From the NCBI GenBank assembly GCA_022184915.1, contig JAGTJU010000004.1, positions 248,001 to 312,000 on the forward strand: 64,000 bases of DNA. Direction: 5' to 3'. The stretch comes from Myxococcales bacterium (GTDB taxonomy: Bacteria; Myxococcota_A; Polyangia; Fen-1088). Positions 47,330-56,681 of this stretch are shown here, piece after piece; position 1 is the stretch's first letter, and each line of letters opens with the position of its first letter. A program made the translations under genes and the position numbers. The notes under the pieces were generated by a model, which did not search any database, was not told where the DNA came from, and was given only the letters and a program-made list of their open reading frames with translations.

Positions 47330-49798
47330 TCAGGGCACGCCGGGCAAGAGGCGCACCCGTACGCGAGGCGCCAGCTGGTATCCCTCGCCGTCGCGGCAAA
47401 TGACGTCTTCCAGGTCGCGCTTGCGCAGTTCGGTCAGCGCCACGTACAGCCGGTTCGAAGCGGCCTCGGGCCGAATCCTCTCACCCGGCCAGCCGGCCTC
47501 GACGAGCGCCAGGCGATCGAGACTCCCCGCCCCCACGGCAAGCCGAAAGTTCACGAGGGTCAGGAGCAAGCGGCCGAGCAAGGGGCGTCGCCTGAGGTCG
47601 TGCCATACGCCATCGCCCACGCGGTACGCTTCGGCGCCCGGCTGCAGCACGAGAACGGAAGGCGCGAGGTAGCCCTCTGCGATCCGCAAGGCCAAGCGAA
47701 GCTCGTCCTGACTCGCAAGGCGGGGCTCGCTGCGCAGGCGTGCGACGGCCTCGCTGAGAACGCGGGGGAAGCCGGCGGGGTCATGCGCTGCCGGGAGCAG
47801 GGCGCGGTACACCCACGCGGCGGGTTCGTAGGGACTTCCTTCCAGCACATCCGTGCGCGCCCGTGGGGGCGCAGGAGAGCCGGACAGGGCCGCGCAGGCC
47901 TCTTCGGCCATGCGCACGAGCGCAGCCAGGACCTGGTGACCGGCACGCTCCAAGCGGGGAATGGCCTCGGCATAAAGGGGCAGCGCGGCCTTCAGGTGGC
48001 CTTGCTCGAAGGCAAGCCCTGCCAGGTCGCCAAGCGCGATGCCCTCGAAGCGCTGGTGACCCGAGGCTTTGTGCAGGGCGAGGGCGTCTTTCAGGCTTCG
48101 CCCCGCCTCGATGAAGCGGCCCTCGGCTTGATCGAGAAGGGCCAGATTGGTTCGGGCTTGCCCCTCGCCGATGACGTCCCCCTGTCTCTGCATCGATCCG
48201 ATGGCGTCCTCGAACAGCCGTCGCGCGTCTTCGTGCAAACCCACTTCCATGAAGAACGATGCGATCTCCGCCTTGACCGTTCCCGAAAGGGCAAAAGACG
48301 CGTGCGCGGGTCCGCACCGCCGTGCGCGCTCGTACGCCTGCCGTGCGGCCACGAGATCGCCGCGGCGGCGGGCGATGAGCGCTTCGACCATCGCCGCTTC
48401 GGGGAGCTCGGCGGCCGCAGGGCTCGATGCCAGGGCGTCTAGATACGCGTTTTGCCCTTCGTCGAGTCGATCGAAGACCATGAGGTGGCGCGCGCGCAGG
48501 ATCGCCAAGCGTACGAGCGCGGGCTCTTCTGGGGCTTGGCCGGCAAATGCTTCGAGCACGCGCGCCACGATCTCGTCAGCGGCATCGATGGACCTGCGGA
48601 GCACGAAGAGGCGCGCCAAGGCCTGCGCGAACGCGCACGCCGCCTGGCACTGTCCTTTCTCGAGTGCCCAGGCGAGCACCACGTCGAGGTGCGGTTCGAC
48701 CCGGGGGATCGACTCCAGGGCCTCTGCGTCGTGTTGGTGGTCCCAGTCTGCGCACCACGAGAGCGCCAAACGAGCAAGCGACTCCCTCACGGCAGGCACG
48801 AGGGTCGGATCCGCGTGCAGCTTCGCGTAGGAGCGCACGGGATAGAGCATGGAAAACAGACGCTCGCGAGGCGTTGATACAAGGTGAAGCAGCGACGTGT
48901 CGAGCGCCTTCGTCAAGAGCTCGGCCACGTCCTTGATCCTTGGCAACGCAGCCTGGAGGGGTGTGAGCACGGCTTCGGCGTGCGCGAGCGAGAACGGACC
49001 TTCGAAGACGCTCAACAGGCACAAAGCCGTGCGTTCGTCCTCGTCGAGGCCCGCGAGCGCGGGACCCACGGCCGAGAAGAGGCTTTCGTGGCGCGGGTCG
49101 ACGTCCCGGGCCACGGAGCGCAGGTCGTGCGGGTGGCTCAATCGTTCCCGAAGCTCGGCCGGGGTTAGCACGCGTGTGCCTTCGGCGGCGATGACGAGCG
49201 CCAAGGGCACTCCGTCCAGCAGGCAGGCGAGGGCCTGGAGGTCTTCGGCGTGGCGCGGGTCCAAAGCGTCGGCGTTGACGAGGGTGGCACGCGCGCGCAA
49301 GAGCTGAGCGGCCTCACTGAGTTCGGAGGCGCTGCCCTGCGTGTCCAGGGGCGGCATGTCGATGATCGCTTCGGCTTTGAGGTGCAGCCGAACGCGTGAA
49401 GCGACGAGCACGCACACGTTTTGGTTGAGGCAGGGCCTCAGGAGCTCGTGGGCCTCGGTTGCGAAGTCGTCGAAGTGATCCAGCAGCAGGACATTGTTCG
49501 GTGGCTGTTCACAAGAGGGCAGGGCCGCCGGGAAGCTGGCCAGAGCTTCACGAACGGCGCGCCGGAGTGCTGCAGAGGTGGGGCTGAGGGCGGCATCGAG
49601 GCAGACCACACGACGGCCCGCCATGAGGCCTTGCCAGTGGCCGAGGAATTCGCGCAAAAACCGGCTTTTGCCCATGCCCGGGCCGCCGAGAACCGTCACC
49701 AGCGCGGCGTCCGTCAGCAGCGCCGCGAGTCTTTCCCACTCGCGCCGGCGCCCGACGAAGGGGCCGTCACAGGGAGCGGCGATGGGGTCTTCCGTCAT
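47330..49798 (-). CDS. STAND ATPase transcriptional regulator with TPRs and C-terminal winged helix
   Basis: An 822-residue signal-transducing ATPase. Residues 1-330 form an NB-ARC-like module: VGRRREWERL, Walker A GGPGMGKSR and Walker B NVLLLDHFDDF. Residues about 400-690 are TPR-like helices (EGQARTNLALLDQAEGRFIE, IALGDLAGLAFEQGHLKAAL). The last 90 residues are a winged helix of the OmpR/SARP kind (AASNRLYVALTELRKRDLED then GEGYQLAP). The order, with DNA-binding at the C-terminus, is the reverse of SARP/AfsR. Target genes unknown. Confidence 0.82.
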   Translation of the reverse strand: MTEDPIAAPCDGPFVGRRREWERLAALLTDAALVTVLGGPGMGKSRFLREFLGHWQGLMAGRRVVCLDAALSPTSAALRRAVREALASFPAALPSCEQPPNNVLLLDHFDDFATEAHELLRPCLNQNVCVLVASRVRLHLKAEAIIDMPPLDTQGSASELSEAAQLLRARATLVNADALDPRHAEDLQALACLLDGVPLALVIAAEGTRVLTPAELRERLSHPHDLRSVARDVDPRHESLFSAVGPALAGLDEDERTALCLLSVFEGPFSLAHAEAVLTPLQAALPRIKDVAELLTKALDTSLLHLVSTPRERLFSMLYPVRSYAKLHADPTLVPAVRESLARLALSWCADWDHQHDAEALESIPRVEPHLDVVLAWALEKGQCQAACAFAQALARLFVLRRSIDAADEIVARVLEAFAGQAPEEPALVRLAILRARHLMVFDRLDEGQNAYLDALASSPAAAELPEAAMVEALIARRRGDLVAARQAYERARRCGPAHASFALSGTVKAEIASFFMEVGLHEDARRLFEDAIGSMQRQGDVIGEGQARTNLALLDQAEGRFIEAGRSLKDALALHKASGHQRFEGIALGDLAGLAFEQGHLKAALPLYAEAIPRLERAGHQVLAALVRMAEEACAALSGSPAPPRARTDVLEGSPYEPAAWVYRALLPAAHDPAGFPRVLSEAVARLRSEPRLASQDELRLALRIAEGYLAPSVLVLQPGAEAYRVGDGVWHDLRRRPLLGRLLLTLVNFRLAVGAGSLDRLALVEAGWPGERIRPEAASNRLYVALTELRKRDLEDVICRDGEGYQLAPRVRVRLLPGVP

Positions 49799-49808
49799 GG
49801 GCGGCCAG

Positions 49809-49889
49809 TGCCGGGGGCGGGACTCGAACCCGCAAGCCTTTCGACAAGGGATTTTAAGTCCCCCGCGTATACCATTTCGCCACCCCGGC
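49809..49889 (-). tRNA. tRNA-Leu (anticodon TAA)
   Basis: The minus strand folds as a class II tRNA: acceptor GCCGGGG pairs with CCCCGGC plus discriminator A, the anticodon loop is CTTAAAA (anticodon TAA, Leu), and the T arm is GCGGGTTCGAGTCCCGC, with a variable arm present. CCA is not encoded. It lies 10 bp upstream of the STAND gene on the same strand. Confidence 0.95.
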
Positions 49890-49942
49890 CAGGCGGCGGA
49901 TTCTACGGGTTCCGAGCCTGGTTGTCTCGGATTGAAACGCCT

Positions 49943-51181
49943 TCAGGCGCTCAGGCGAACCAGCACCTTCTCACGGATCCGGCGGCTCTTCGCCAGCTCG
50001 CCGATGCGGCTCACATCGCTCTCGGAAAGCCGCGTCCCCTCGGCCATGATCGTGGCCCCGTCGGTGCCCAGGAGGGGCTCTTCCAAGACCATGCCCACCT
50101 TCAGCTGCCCGCAATTGACGGCCGCATCGCCTACCCCCTCGGGAGGCGGAGGCGTTTCGATCTCGTCCACGGCCCCCAACATCCGGGGGTCATAGCGGCC
50201 CTCGTCCTTCCGGAGGTCTTCCATGATCTCCGCGTGGGTCATCCCGCGCCCCTGCAAGGCCTCGTAGTCCACGGCCAGCTTCAACGCGCGGGCCCCCGCC
50301 GCAATGCGCTCGGCGGTGTGTTTGGCCCCGGGAGCGCCCCTGCCGTCGAAGCGCAGCGGGAACTGTTCCAGGATCGCCATCACCTCTTCCCCCCCTGGGA
50401 GCCGCTTGACGATTTCATGGGTCGTCGCAGGCGCGGCTTCCACCGCAAGCTTTTCATGGGGCCCGAGCACCTGGTTGCGGTCTAGTTTTTCTCTGACCCC
50501 GGGCCCGAGCGAAGCGCGTCCCAGCTCGCGCGAGAGCGCCGCCACCTCGCCGGGCCAGGTGGGGAACGACTGCACCGCTTTGAGGATCTCCTGTACGTGG
50601 CGCGCTTGCTTCATGCACCGCCGCGCCATGATGGGATCCATGTGCAACATCAGCCGCACCAGCGCCCAGGCCGCGCCGAAAGCGGCTTCGGGAAGAGGCA
50701 CCATGCGGCTGTCACGCGGGGGCGGTGGGGGCGGTGGGATGTCCTCGACGGCCGCCGTGGTTTGTGTACGCGCCACTTTGGGCGGGGCTTTGGCGGGCAA
50801 GGTGGGGGGGCCCGATTCGGCCGCCACCAGCACGGTGGTCACCAAGTCGCTTGCTGACGTGCTGGCATCCAGGCATGCGAACACGCCCGATGCCGTCTCG
50901 AGCGAGGCGTCGCTTACGCCCAACAGGAGGATGGGCACCGCAGCCGCAGCGCCGTGCAGCTTTGCCACGAAGTCAGGTGTGGCCACCGAGCCCATGGCCA
51001 AACAGACCGCCAGCCCGCCGCGTGCCATGCGCGCAAGGCCGTCGTCCGGGGTGGCGGCCACCTCGACAGCGGTGGCCGCCCGGAGTTGTTGGGCTGCCTG
51101 CACCAAAAGGCGGGTCTCCGCACACACGCACAGGACGACCGGTTTGCCACTTTCGTCCTTCATGACAAAAGAGTTCGTCAT
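49943..51181 (-). CDS. Receiver-like protein with a degenerate HD-GYP domain
   Basis: A 412-residue protein. Residues 12-125 have a receiver fold without the acidic pocket (VVLCVCAETRLLVQAAQQL). A Pro linker (PPPPPPP) follows. Residues 185-350 match HD-GYP in layout: LGPHEKLAVEAAPATTHEIV and AILEQFPLRFDGRGAPG in place of HHERWDGxGYP. The HD metal ligands and the GYP motif are absent, so cyclic di-GMP phosphodiesterase activity is unlikely. The tail QLKVGMVLEEPLLGTDGATI is the extra beta-domain seen in some regulatory HD proteins. Confidence 0.75.
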   Translation of the reverse strand: MTNSFVMKDESGKPVVLCVCAETRLLVQAAQQLRAATAVEVAATPDDGLARMARGGLAVCLAMGSVATPDFVAKLHGAAAAVPILLLGVSDASLETASGVFACLDASTSASDLVTTVLVAAESGPPTLPAKAPPKVARTQTTAAVEDIPPPPPPPRDSRMVPLPEAAFGAAWALVRLMLHMDPIMARRCMKQARHVQEILKAVQSFPTWPGEVAALSRELGRASLGPGVREKLDRNQVLGPHEKLAVEAAPATTHEIVKRLPGGEEVMAILEQFPLRFDGRGAPGAKHTAERIAAGARALKLAVDYEALQGRGMTHAEIMEDLRKDEGRYDPRMLGAVDEIETPPPPEGVGDAAVNCGQLKVGMVLEEPLLGTDGATIMAEGTRLSESDVSRIGELAKSRRIREKVLVRLSA

Positions 51182-51293
51182 GGTTCCCCAAGGCCTTTAG
51201 CCCACCGCCCCCCCGCTTCGGTCAGGCCGAGATCTTGGTCGATGACGCAGTGTGGATAATGTCCGTCCCGGTGTTCCGCCGATGATGTGTGTC

Positions 51294-52148
51294 ATGGAAG
51301 CAAGGGCGCGGAGCGAGGCCGGCAAGGTACCCGTTTATCTCGGCGACTACCTGATTGAACTCGGCTTCATCACCGCTTCCCAGCTCCGCGAGGCCCTTGC
51401 CCTTCAACAGGCGGAGAACCTTCGCCTGGGCGAGTGCGCGGTGTCGCTTGGATTCATGGCGCCGCAGGCCGTTCAACAAGTGACCCTCGCCCAGCGCTCC
51501 CAGGATAGCCCGTTTGGTGAAGTGGCCGTGAAGTTGGGGCACCTGACGGCCAAGCAAGTCGCGCGCGCTCTCGATCACCAACGAACGACCCACGTCCGGC
51601 TTGGCGAGGCGCTGGTGCGGGTCGGCGCGATCACGCCAAACCTCCTCGCAAGCGTCGTGGCCGATTTCGAAAGTTCCTCCATGCCAAACAGCGCTCCCCC
51701 CGTCGTTGGTAGTCTCGCCGTGGCCACAGAAGAGCTCGTCACGTGTGTACAGCGCATGCTCATGCGCGTCGGCCAGATTCGAACGAAGCTGGTGCCCTGG
51801 GAGCCGTTGGATCCGGGGCCTTGCCCGCCCTACATCACCACGGGGATCGAATTTACGGGACAGGAGCGCTTGGGATTGTGGTTGTCGCTACCGCCCAGCC
51901 TGAGCATTCAGCTGGCGAATGCGTTGCTCCCCGACTTCGGTCCTCCGGAACTCATCGCCCACGACGCGCTCGACGAGCTCGTGAACATGGTGTGCGCGTA
52001 TGCCGTCAATGCGCTCAAGTCGCGCGGTATCGATGTGCGCAACAGCCCTCCGCGGCGGGCGGTTCCTCTGTTCTCTGGGGCGGCGGGCTTCCTGGTGGTA
52101 CTGCCGGTTCCCAACGAGCCTCCCGTTGAGGTGCGGGTGATGCGCTAG
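51294..52148 (+). CDS. MshEN/GspE-N-like protein fused to a CheX-type phosphatase domain
   Basis: A 284-residue fusion. Residues 10-125 hold three repeats of the L-x-E-L-G-F/L-I-x-x-x-Q-L-x-x-A-L type (LGDYLIELGFITASQLREAL, LGECAVSLGFMAPQAVQQVT, LGHLTAKQVARALDHQ), which in MshE bind cyclic di-GMP. The C-terminal 150 residues contain HDALDELVNMVCAYAVNALK, the E-x-x-N helix of CheX/CheC/FliY phosphatases. The fusion would tie second-messenger sensing to dephosphorylation of a CheY-like protein (inference). Starts 51282 and 51252 are alternatives. Confidence 0.7.
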   Translation: MEARARSEAGKVPVYLGDYLIELGFITASQLREALALQQAENLRLGECAVSLGFMAPQAVQQVTLAQRSQDSPFGEVAVKLGHLTAKQVARALDHQRTTHVRLGEALVRVGAITPNLLASVVADFESSSMPNSAPPVVGSLAVATEELVTCVQRMLMRVGQIRTKLVPWEPLDPGPCPPYITTGIEFTGQERLGLWLSLPPSLSIQLANALLPDFGPPELIAHDALDELVNMVCAYAVNALKSRGIDVRNSPPRRAVPLFSGAAGFLVVLPVPNEPPVEVRVMR

Positions 52149-52151
52149 GGT

Positions 52152-53195
52152 CTAAACGGCGCTGGCATGCTTTGGCGTCTTGCCAAGCTGCCGCGACAAG
52201 CTCTCGACGCGCGCCGAGATGCGGGGCGCGAGGCCGTCAACGGGAATCTCCTCGTGTGGGAGCGACAGATCGACCACGGTTTGGGGCATGTGGGGGGCGA
52301 CGCAGGTCGACCGCGCCTGGATCAAGACTGAGCCGCCGGCATCGCGAATGGCCACTGTGCCGAGCCCCCCGTCGCGTCCCAGGCCCGTAAGAACCACGGC
52401 CAAGGTGAAGCGACCACTACAGGCCGCGAGACTTCTGAAGAGAGGATCTGCCGCCGGCCGCACGTAGTTCTCCGGGGCTGTGCTCAGGAGGCGGATACCC
52501 AGGGGGGTGCGGTCCAACACCATGTGGTGGTCGCCGGGGGCCACGATGATCTGGTTTCCGGAAGGTACGAGGCCCGTGCGCCCCAACGACACGGGGACAG
52601 AGCATTGGTCACTGAGCCGCTTGACGAGGTCTTCCAGCATCCAGGCGGGCCCGTGTTGGACCACGAAGGCACACACGTTATCGCCCAGGGACAATCGAGG
52701 AAGAAGCAAGCCCAGAACCGCGGGACCTCCCGTGCTGCCTGCGATTCCGAGCGAAACGAACGGCACGTGCCGAACGACCGTTGGCGCCGGCGCGTGCGTT
52801 GATGTGGGAGTTGGTTGGAGCCGCCGCGCGATGGCGCCACGAACGGCCTCTACCACGGCTTTGGGTGCGGCGGGTTTGCCCAGAAAGTCGTCTGCCCCCG
52901 AACCCAGCGCGTGGGAGCGGGCTTCGGGACTGGCCAGCGCCGTGAGCATGATGAGGGCCGGGTGTTCCGGAACCTCTGCACGGACTCTCCGGCAAAGCTC
53001 GATGCCGTCCATCTTCGGCATCATCCAGTCGGTCACGAGCACGTCGAAGGACCGGCGGGCCAGAGTGGCCAGGGCCGCCTCTCCGTCTTCAACCCGGACG
53101 ACCTCCATCCCGGCATTGAGCAGGATGATTTCGAGCAACTTGGCGGAAGCCGGATCGTCTTCCGCAAGCAGGACGGAGGCGGATGCAGCAGGCAC
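52152..53195 (-). CDS. cheB: Chemotaxis response regulator / methylesterase CheB (second)
   Basis: A 347-residue protein. The receiver has LLAEDDP, phospho-Asp in VLVTDWMMPK and Lys in DDFLGKP. The methylesterase triad is Ser in IAGSTGGPAV, His in VVQHGPAWML and Asp in TGLGRDGGLG. It demethylates or deamidates chemoreceptors. GTG 53195 is the latest usable start; the open frame continues to 53456. Divergent from the Hpt gene, 93 bp apart. Confidence 0.88.
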   Translation of the reverse strand: MPAASASVLLAEDDPASAKLLEIILLNAGMEVVRVEDGEAALATLARRSFDVLVTDWMMPKMDGIELCRRVRAEVPEHPALIMLTALASPEARSHALGSGADDFLGKPAAPKAVVEAVRGAIARRLQPTPTSTHAPAPTVVRHVPFVSLGIAGSTGGPAVLGLLLPRLSLGDNVCAFVVQHGPAWMLEDLVKRLSDQCSVPVSLGRTGLVPSGNQIIVAPGDHHMVLDRTPLGIRLLSTAPENYVRPAADPLFRSLAACSGRFTLAVVLTGLGRDGGLGTVAIRDAGGSVLIQARSTCVAPHMPQTVVDLSLPHEEIPVDGLAPRISARVESLSRQLGKTPKHASAV

Positions 53196-53288
53196 ATCGC
53201 TGGTATCGACATGCCTCCCGCCGTGCTTGAGGGCTCTCGTCAAGGCCCGGGTGGGACCTGTCGATGCAGAGACGGGACGGTGTGCGCG

Positions 53289-53636
53289 ATGCAACCTGCG
53301 AAGCCTGACGTAAGCTTGGCGTTCTTGACGAGAACCCTGGACGGCGACGAAGACGGCGCCCGTGAAGTCCTCACGTGCTTTCTTGGAAGTGTGCCCACCT
53401 ACTGGGCCGCCATAGAAGGTGCTTCCGACGTGCAATCGCTTCGTCGCGCGCTGCACACCCTCAAGGGTAGCCTGCTCGCGCTGGGGGCGTTCGAATTAGC
53501 GTCCTACGTTGCCTCTTGCGAAGAGGAGGTCCAAAAAGCGCAGGTCCTCCGACAGGAAACACGTGCGGACCTGCGCGCGCGACTGGACCACGCGGTCTGC
53601 GAGGCCGCGTCGTCCGTGCAGACGGCCTCCGGCTAG
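53289..53636 (+). CDS. Hpt-domain phosphotransfer protein
   Basis: A 115-residue four-helix protein with the phosphorylated His in RRALHTLKGSLLALGA and flanking helices. It starts at ATG 53289. It may pass phosphate between CheA or another kinase and the double-receiver protein. Stand-alone Hpt in a chemosensory cluster is unusual. Confidence 0.85.
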   Translation: MQPAKPDVSLAFLTRTLDGDEDGAREVLTCFLGSVPTYWAAIEGASDVQSLRRALHTLKGSLLALGAFELASYVASCEEEVQKAQVLRQETRADLRARLDHAVCEAASSVQTASG

Positions 53637-53810
53637 GCCCCGCGGACGCGCGCGGCACCTTTTGTCCCTCGTTGATGTCAAGGCGCCAGGCCCCTCATGC
53701 TCACGGACGGGCGCCCTTCGAGGTCTCGAGGACCCTTTCCGCTTGTAAAGTCGCGCGGCCGCCGTTCCGACACTCGTCATATCGCCTCAAGGCGGTGACA
53801 GGCCGATCCG

Positions 53811-54968
53811 ATGAACACAAACGTGAGCATCTCGCGAAAACTTGTAGCGGCGGCGGTGGGGGGAGGGGGTGTACCCACGCTGGCGGGGGGCATCGCTTGT
53901 GTGCTTGTGGCCAAGGGCCAAGCCAGTGGGACGGCGCAAGCCGGTGCTGCGGCCCTCGTCATTCTGGGAGGGCTCATCGGGGCGGTCGTCCTGGTCTTCG
54001 GCGTGGCCTACACGCTTCGCCAAGTGCAGGGGCTTAAAGACGCGGTCCAAGACCTGTCGTCGGCTCCCAAGAACCTGAAGAGGCGCGTCTCCTCCGAGTT
54101 CTCGGACGAGGTAGGCACGGCGGTCGAGAGCCTCAACGATTTCATGGGCCAAGTACAGTCGGTGGTGGGCGCGATCGGTACCGGACTTTCCTCCCTCGAC
54201 GACATCTCGGAACGCATCCGTACTGCCAGTGAAGTCCTGGCCCGGAACGCAGGCTCCGTGTCTGATTCCGCTCAAACGGCGTCGGCCTCGGCCTCCCAGA
54301 TGCGCGGCAACGTTCAAACAGCCGCCGAGGGCACCTCGCAGCTCGAGGCCAGCATTCGTGAAGTCGCTCGTAGTGCGGCCCGGGCCTCCACCATCGTTCA
54401 CCACGCCACGGCCGTGACGAAAGAGGCCGCCGCCACGATCTCGAAGCTGGGCAAAAGCGGACAGGAGATCGGTGTCATCATGGCCGCGATCAACGAGATC
54501 ACGGAACAAACAAACCTTTTGGCTCTCAACGCCACCATCGAGGCGGCGCGTGCGGGTGAGGCGGGCAAAGGCTTCGCCGTGGTGGCATCGGAAGTCAAGG
54601 AACTCGCGCGGCAGACCGCCGAATCGACCGAAGACATTGCCCGTCGGGTCGCGTCCATGCAGGACAGCGTGAACGCCGCCGTGTCGGCCATCGAACGCAT
54701 CGAGCGGGTCATCGGCGAGGTGAGCGACGCCTCGACGTCGATCGCGGCTGCTGTCGAACAGCAGTCTGCAGCCACCGCCGACATCGGTCGCAACGTGTCG
54801 CAACTGGCCGATGCCGCCAGCTTGATAGCCAACGAAATCGAAGGATTCGCGTCCGTGGCCGTACAGGTTGCAGACGGTAGCCAGTCGGCCAATGCAGCCG
54901 CCCAGTCGCTGGCGTCGATCTCCTCGGACCTCAAAACGGCGGTTTCGACCTTCCAGAAGGCAGCCTGA
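53811..54968 (+). CDS. Methyl-accepting chemotaxis protein (first)
   Basis: A 385-residue receptor with two N-terminal transmembrane segments separated by only a few residues (about 11-35 and 45-68), so there is no periplasmic sensor domain. The signalling hairpin tip is [20 protein letters not shown] then GKGFAVVASEVKELA. It would sense cytoplasmic or membrane cues. Head of the plus-strand operon mcp-cheX-RR-HDOD. Confidence 0.9.
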   Translation: MNTNVSISRKLVAAAVGGGGVPTLAGGIACVLVAKGQASGTAQAGAAALVILGGLIGAVVLVFGVAYTLRQVQGLKDAVQDLSSAPKNLKRRVSSEFSDEVGTAVESLNDFMGQVQSVVGAIGTGLSSLDDISERIRTASEVLARNAGSVSDSAQTASASASQMRGNVQTAAEGTSQLEASIREVARSAARASTIVHHATAVTKEAAATISKLGKSGQEIGVIMAAINEITEQTNLLALNATIEAARAGEAGKGFAVVASEVKELARQTAESTEDIARRVASMQDSVNAAVSAIERIERVIGEVSDASTSIAAAVEQQSAATADIGRNVSQLADAASLIANEIEGFASVAVQVADGSQSANAAAQSLASISSDLKTAVSTFQKAA

Positions 54969-55018
54969 ATGCGCAGCGGAAGTAGCCCCAAGTCGTTCGC
55001 GCCGTTCGAGGAAATCCC

Positions 55019-55474
55019 ATGAGCCCACCGCTCAGCGTCTCGTCTCTCGACGAGAGAAAACTCGTGTCGCTGGTCTCAGAGGTCACAAGCTCGATTTGTG
55101 GCGTGGCCTTCTCCCTGGCAAGTCACGTCGACCCAGCGCCGTGGCTGATCGCCACGCTGCCGATCTCGGGCGGACGGCCCATCACGGTGGGGCTCGTCAG
55201 CGACGAGGCGGGCTGTCGCGCCCTGGCCTCCGGGATGCTGCAGTGCCCACCGGCCACTCTCGACAGGGCCCTCATCGAAGATACCATTCGAGAGATCCTG
55301 AACATGGTCGCTGGCCAGGTGAAGACCGCTATGAGTCTCGACCAGGCCCTAGGATTACCGCGCATCATCTCGGCAGACAAGCTCGACGACCGATTGCGTG
55401 TGCCCGACAAGCGCGTGGGGATGGCTTCCGGTGCGCTTGCTTTGACTCTCATGATCGCCAGTGGAACGTACTGA
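55019..55474 (+). CDS. cheX: CheX-like phosphatase (first stand-alone)
   Basis: A 151-residue CheX fold with the catalytic helix EDTIREILNMVAGQVKTAM (E-x-x-N). It dephosphorylates CheY-P type receivers. Gene order suggests the receivers of the next gene as partners. Confidence 0.82.
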   Translation: MSPPLSVSSLDERKLVSLVSEVTSSICGVAFSLASHVDPAPWLIATLPISGGRPITVGLVSDEAGCRALASGMLQCPPATLDRALIEDTIREILNMVAGQVKTAMSLDQALGLPRIISADKLDDRLRVPDKRVGMASGALALTLMIASGTY

Positions 55475-55485
55475 AGGAAGAACTC

Positions 55486-56673
55486 ATGCCGTGTATCCTG
55501 ACCGTTGATGACAGCCGCGCCATCCGCATGATCGTCTCGAGGGTGGTCGCGGAGATGGGCTTCGAGGTCGATGAAGCCGAAGACGGACTGCAGGGGCTAA
55601 ATCGCCTCGAAGAGATGGAATACGCCATGGTCGTACTGGACGTGACCATGCCGAACCTTGATGGTCCCGGGATGTTGGCAAAAATGCGCGAGCAGGGGAA
55701 CACGACGCCCGTTCTCATGCTGACCTCGGAATCGAAGAGATCCATCATCGCCGAGGTGATGAAGCTCAAAATCGAGGACTACATCCTCAAGCCGTTCAAG
55801 AACGACGAGCTCAAGACCAAAATCATCCGTGTGCTCAAGCAAAAAGATCCTGGGATCTTGTCGCAGCTGACGAGTGCCCAGTCGTCTGCAAGTCACGGCG
55901 TGTCGGCTTCGGAGCAGGAGGCGATGGGTGTCTCTTCGACACCCCCCGAGGCAGGGGCGCGGCAGTTCGGTGACATCCTGGTCATCGATGACATGGAGAA
56001 CGTGCCCAAAAAGCTGAGGACTCTGATTCCTCCCCACTACTCCGTGTCTTCGGCACTCAACGGGCAAGCAGGCCTCAAACTCTGTCGCGAAAAGACGTTT
56101 CGCCTCATTCTCGTTGATCGAGAGCTGCCCGACGTCCAAGGTTCAGCCCTGCTCAAGCAGGTGAGGGTGCTCCAGCCTGGTACGGCCTGCTTTGCCATGG
56201 CCCTCAAAAGCTCGAACAACCTGGCCCAAGAGGTCAAGGACGAGGGCTTCGACGACCTTTTGCCGAAACCCTTCACGGCCGAGGCCGTTGAAGAAATGCT
56301 GGGGAGGTTCTTCGATGGGCAGGATCTGGTCGCGCGTGAAGAAAACGTGCTGACGGTCGCTGGCTTTGCCGGTAAGGAAGACAGGATTGACCGCTACTTC
56401 CTGCGGGTGCGGCGCCTGGTCAAGGACTCCATACCCGAAATCGCCGAGGCTTGCTTCGAAACTGTAATTCTGGACACGAACAAGATGCCACAGGACGTAA
56501 CCCGAGGCATGCAGGTGATTGGAGAACTGATAGAACAATCGAAAAAGGTCGGCCTTTCCGTTTGCATCGTCTGCTCCGCCGAGCTCGCAAAAAGTTTGCG
56601 TGCCTTCGAGGAGACAGCGGGGGTCCCCATCTTTCAGACGCTCGCGGAAGCGCGAGCTAGCACGGAGGCCTGA
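55486..56673 (+). CDS. Double-receiver protein with a C-terminal STAS-like domain
   Basis: A 395-residue protein. Receiver 1 (residues 1-120): ILTVDDSR, phospho-Asp in MVVLDVTMPN, Lys in YILKPF. Receiver 2 (about 165-285): ILVIDDMENV, Asp in LILVDRELPD, Lys in LPKPF. The last 95 residues (VLTVAGFAGKEDRIDRYFLR, VILDTNKMPQDVTRGMQVIG) follow a STAS-like alpha/beta pattern. No DNA-binding or enzymatic output is present, so it may act by partner binding. ATG 55486; a longer frame upstream covers cheX in another frame. Confidence 0.8.
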   Translation: MPCILTVDDSRAIRMIVSRVVAEMGFEVDEAEDGLQGLNRLEEMEYAMVVLDVTMPNLDGPGMLAKMREQGNTTPVLMLTSESKRSIIAEVMKLKIEDYILKPFKNDELKTKIIRVLKQKDPGILSQLTSAQSSASHGVSASEQEAMGVSSTPPEAGARQFGDILVIDDMENVPKKLRTLIPPHYSVSSALNGQAGLKLCREKTFRLILVDRELPDVQGSALLKQVRVLQPGTACFAMALKSSNNLAQEVKDEGFDDLLPKPFTAEAVEEMLGRFFDGQDLVAREENVLTVAGFAGKEDRIDRYFLRVRRLVKDSIPEIAEACFETVILDTNKMPQDVTRGMQVIGELIEQSKKVGLSVCIVCSAELAKSLRAFEETAGVPIFQTLAEARASTEA

Positions 56674-56681
56674 CGGTCGCC

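Noticed and set aside
49809-49889. tRNA-Leu as attachment site of an integrated element
   Set aside because: No integrase or repeated tRNA 3' end is seen nearby; flanking genes look chromosomal.
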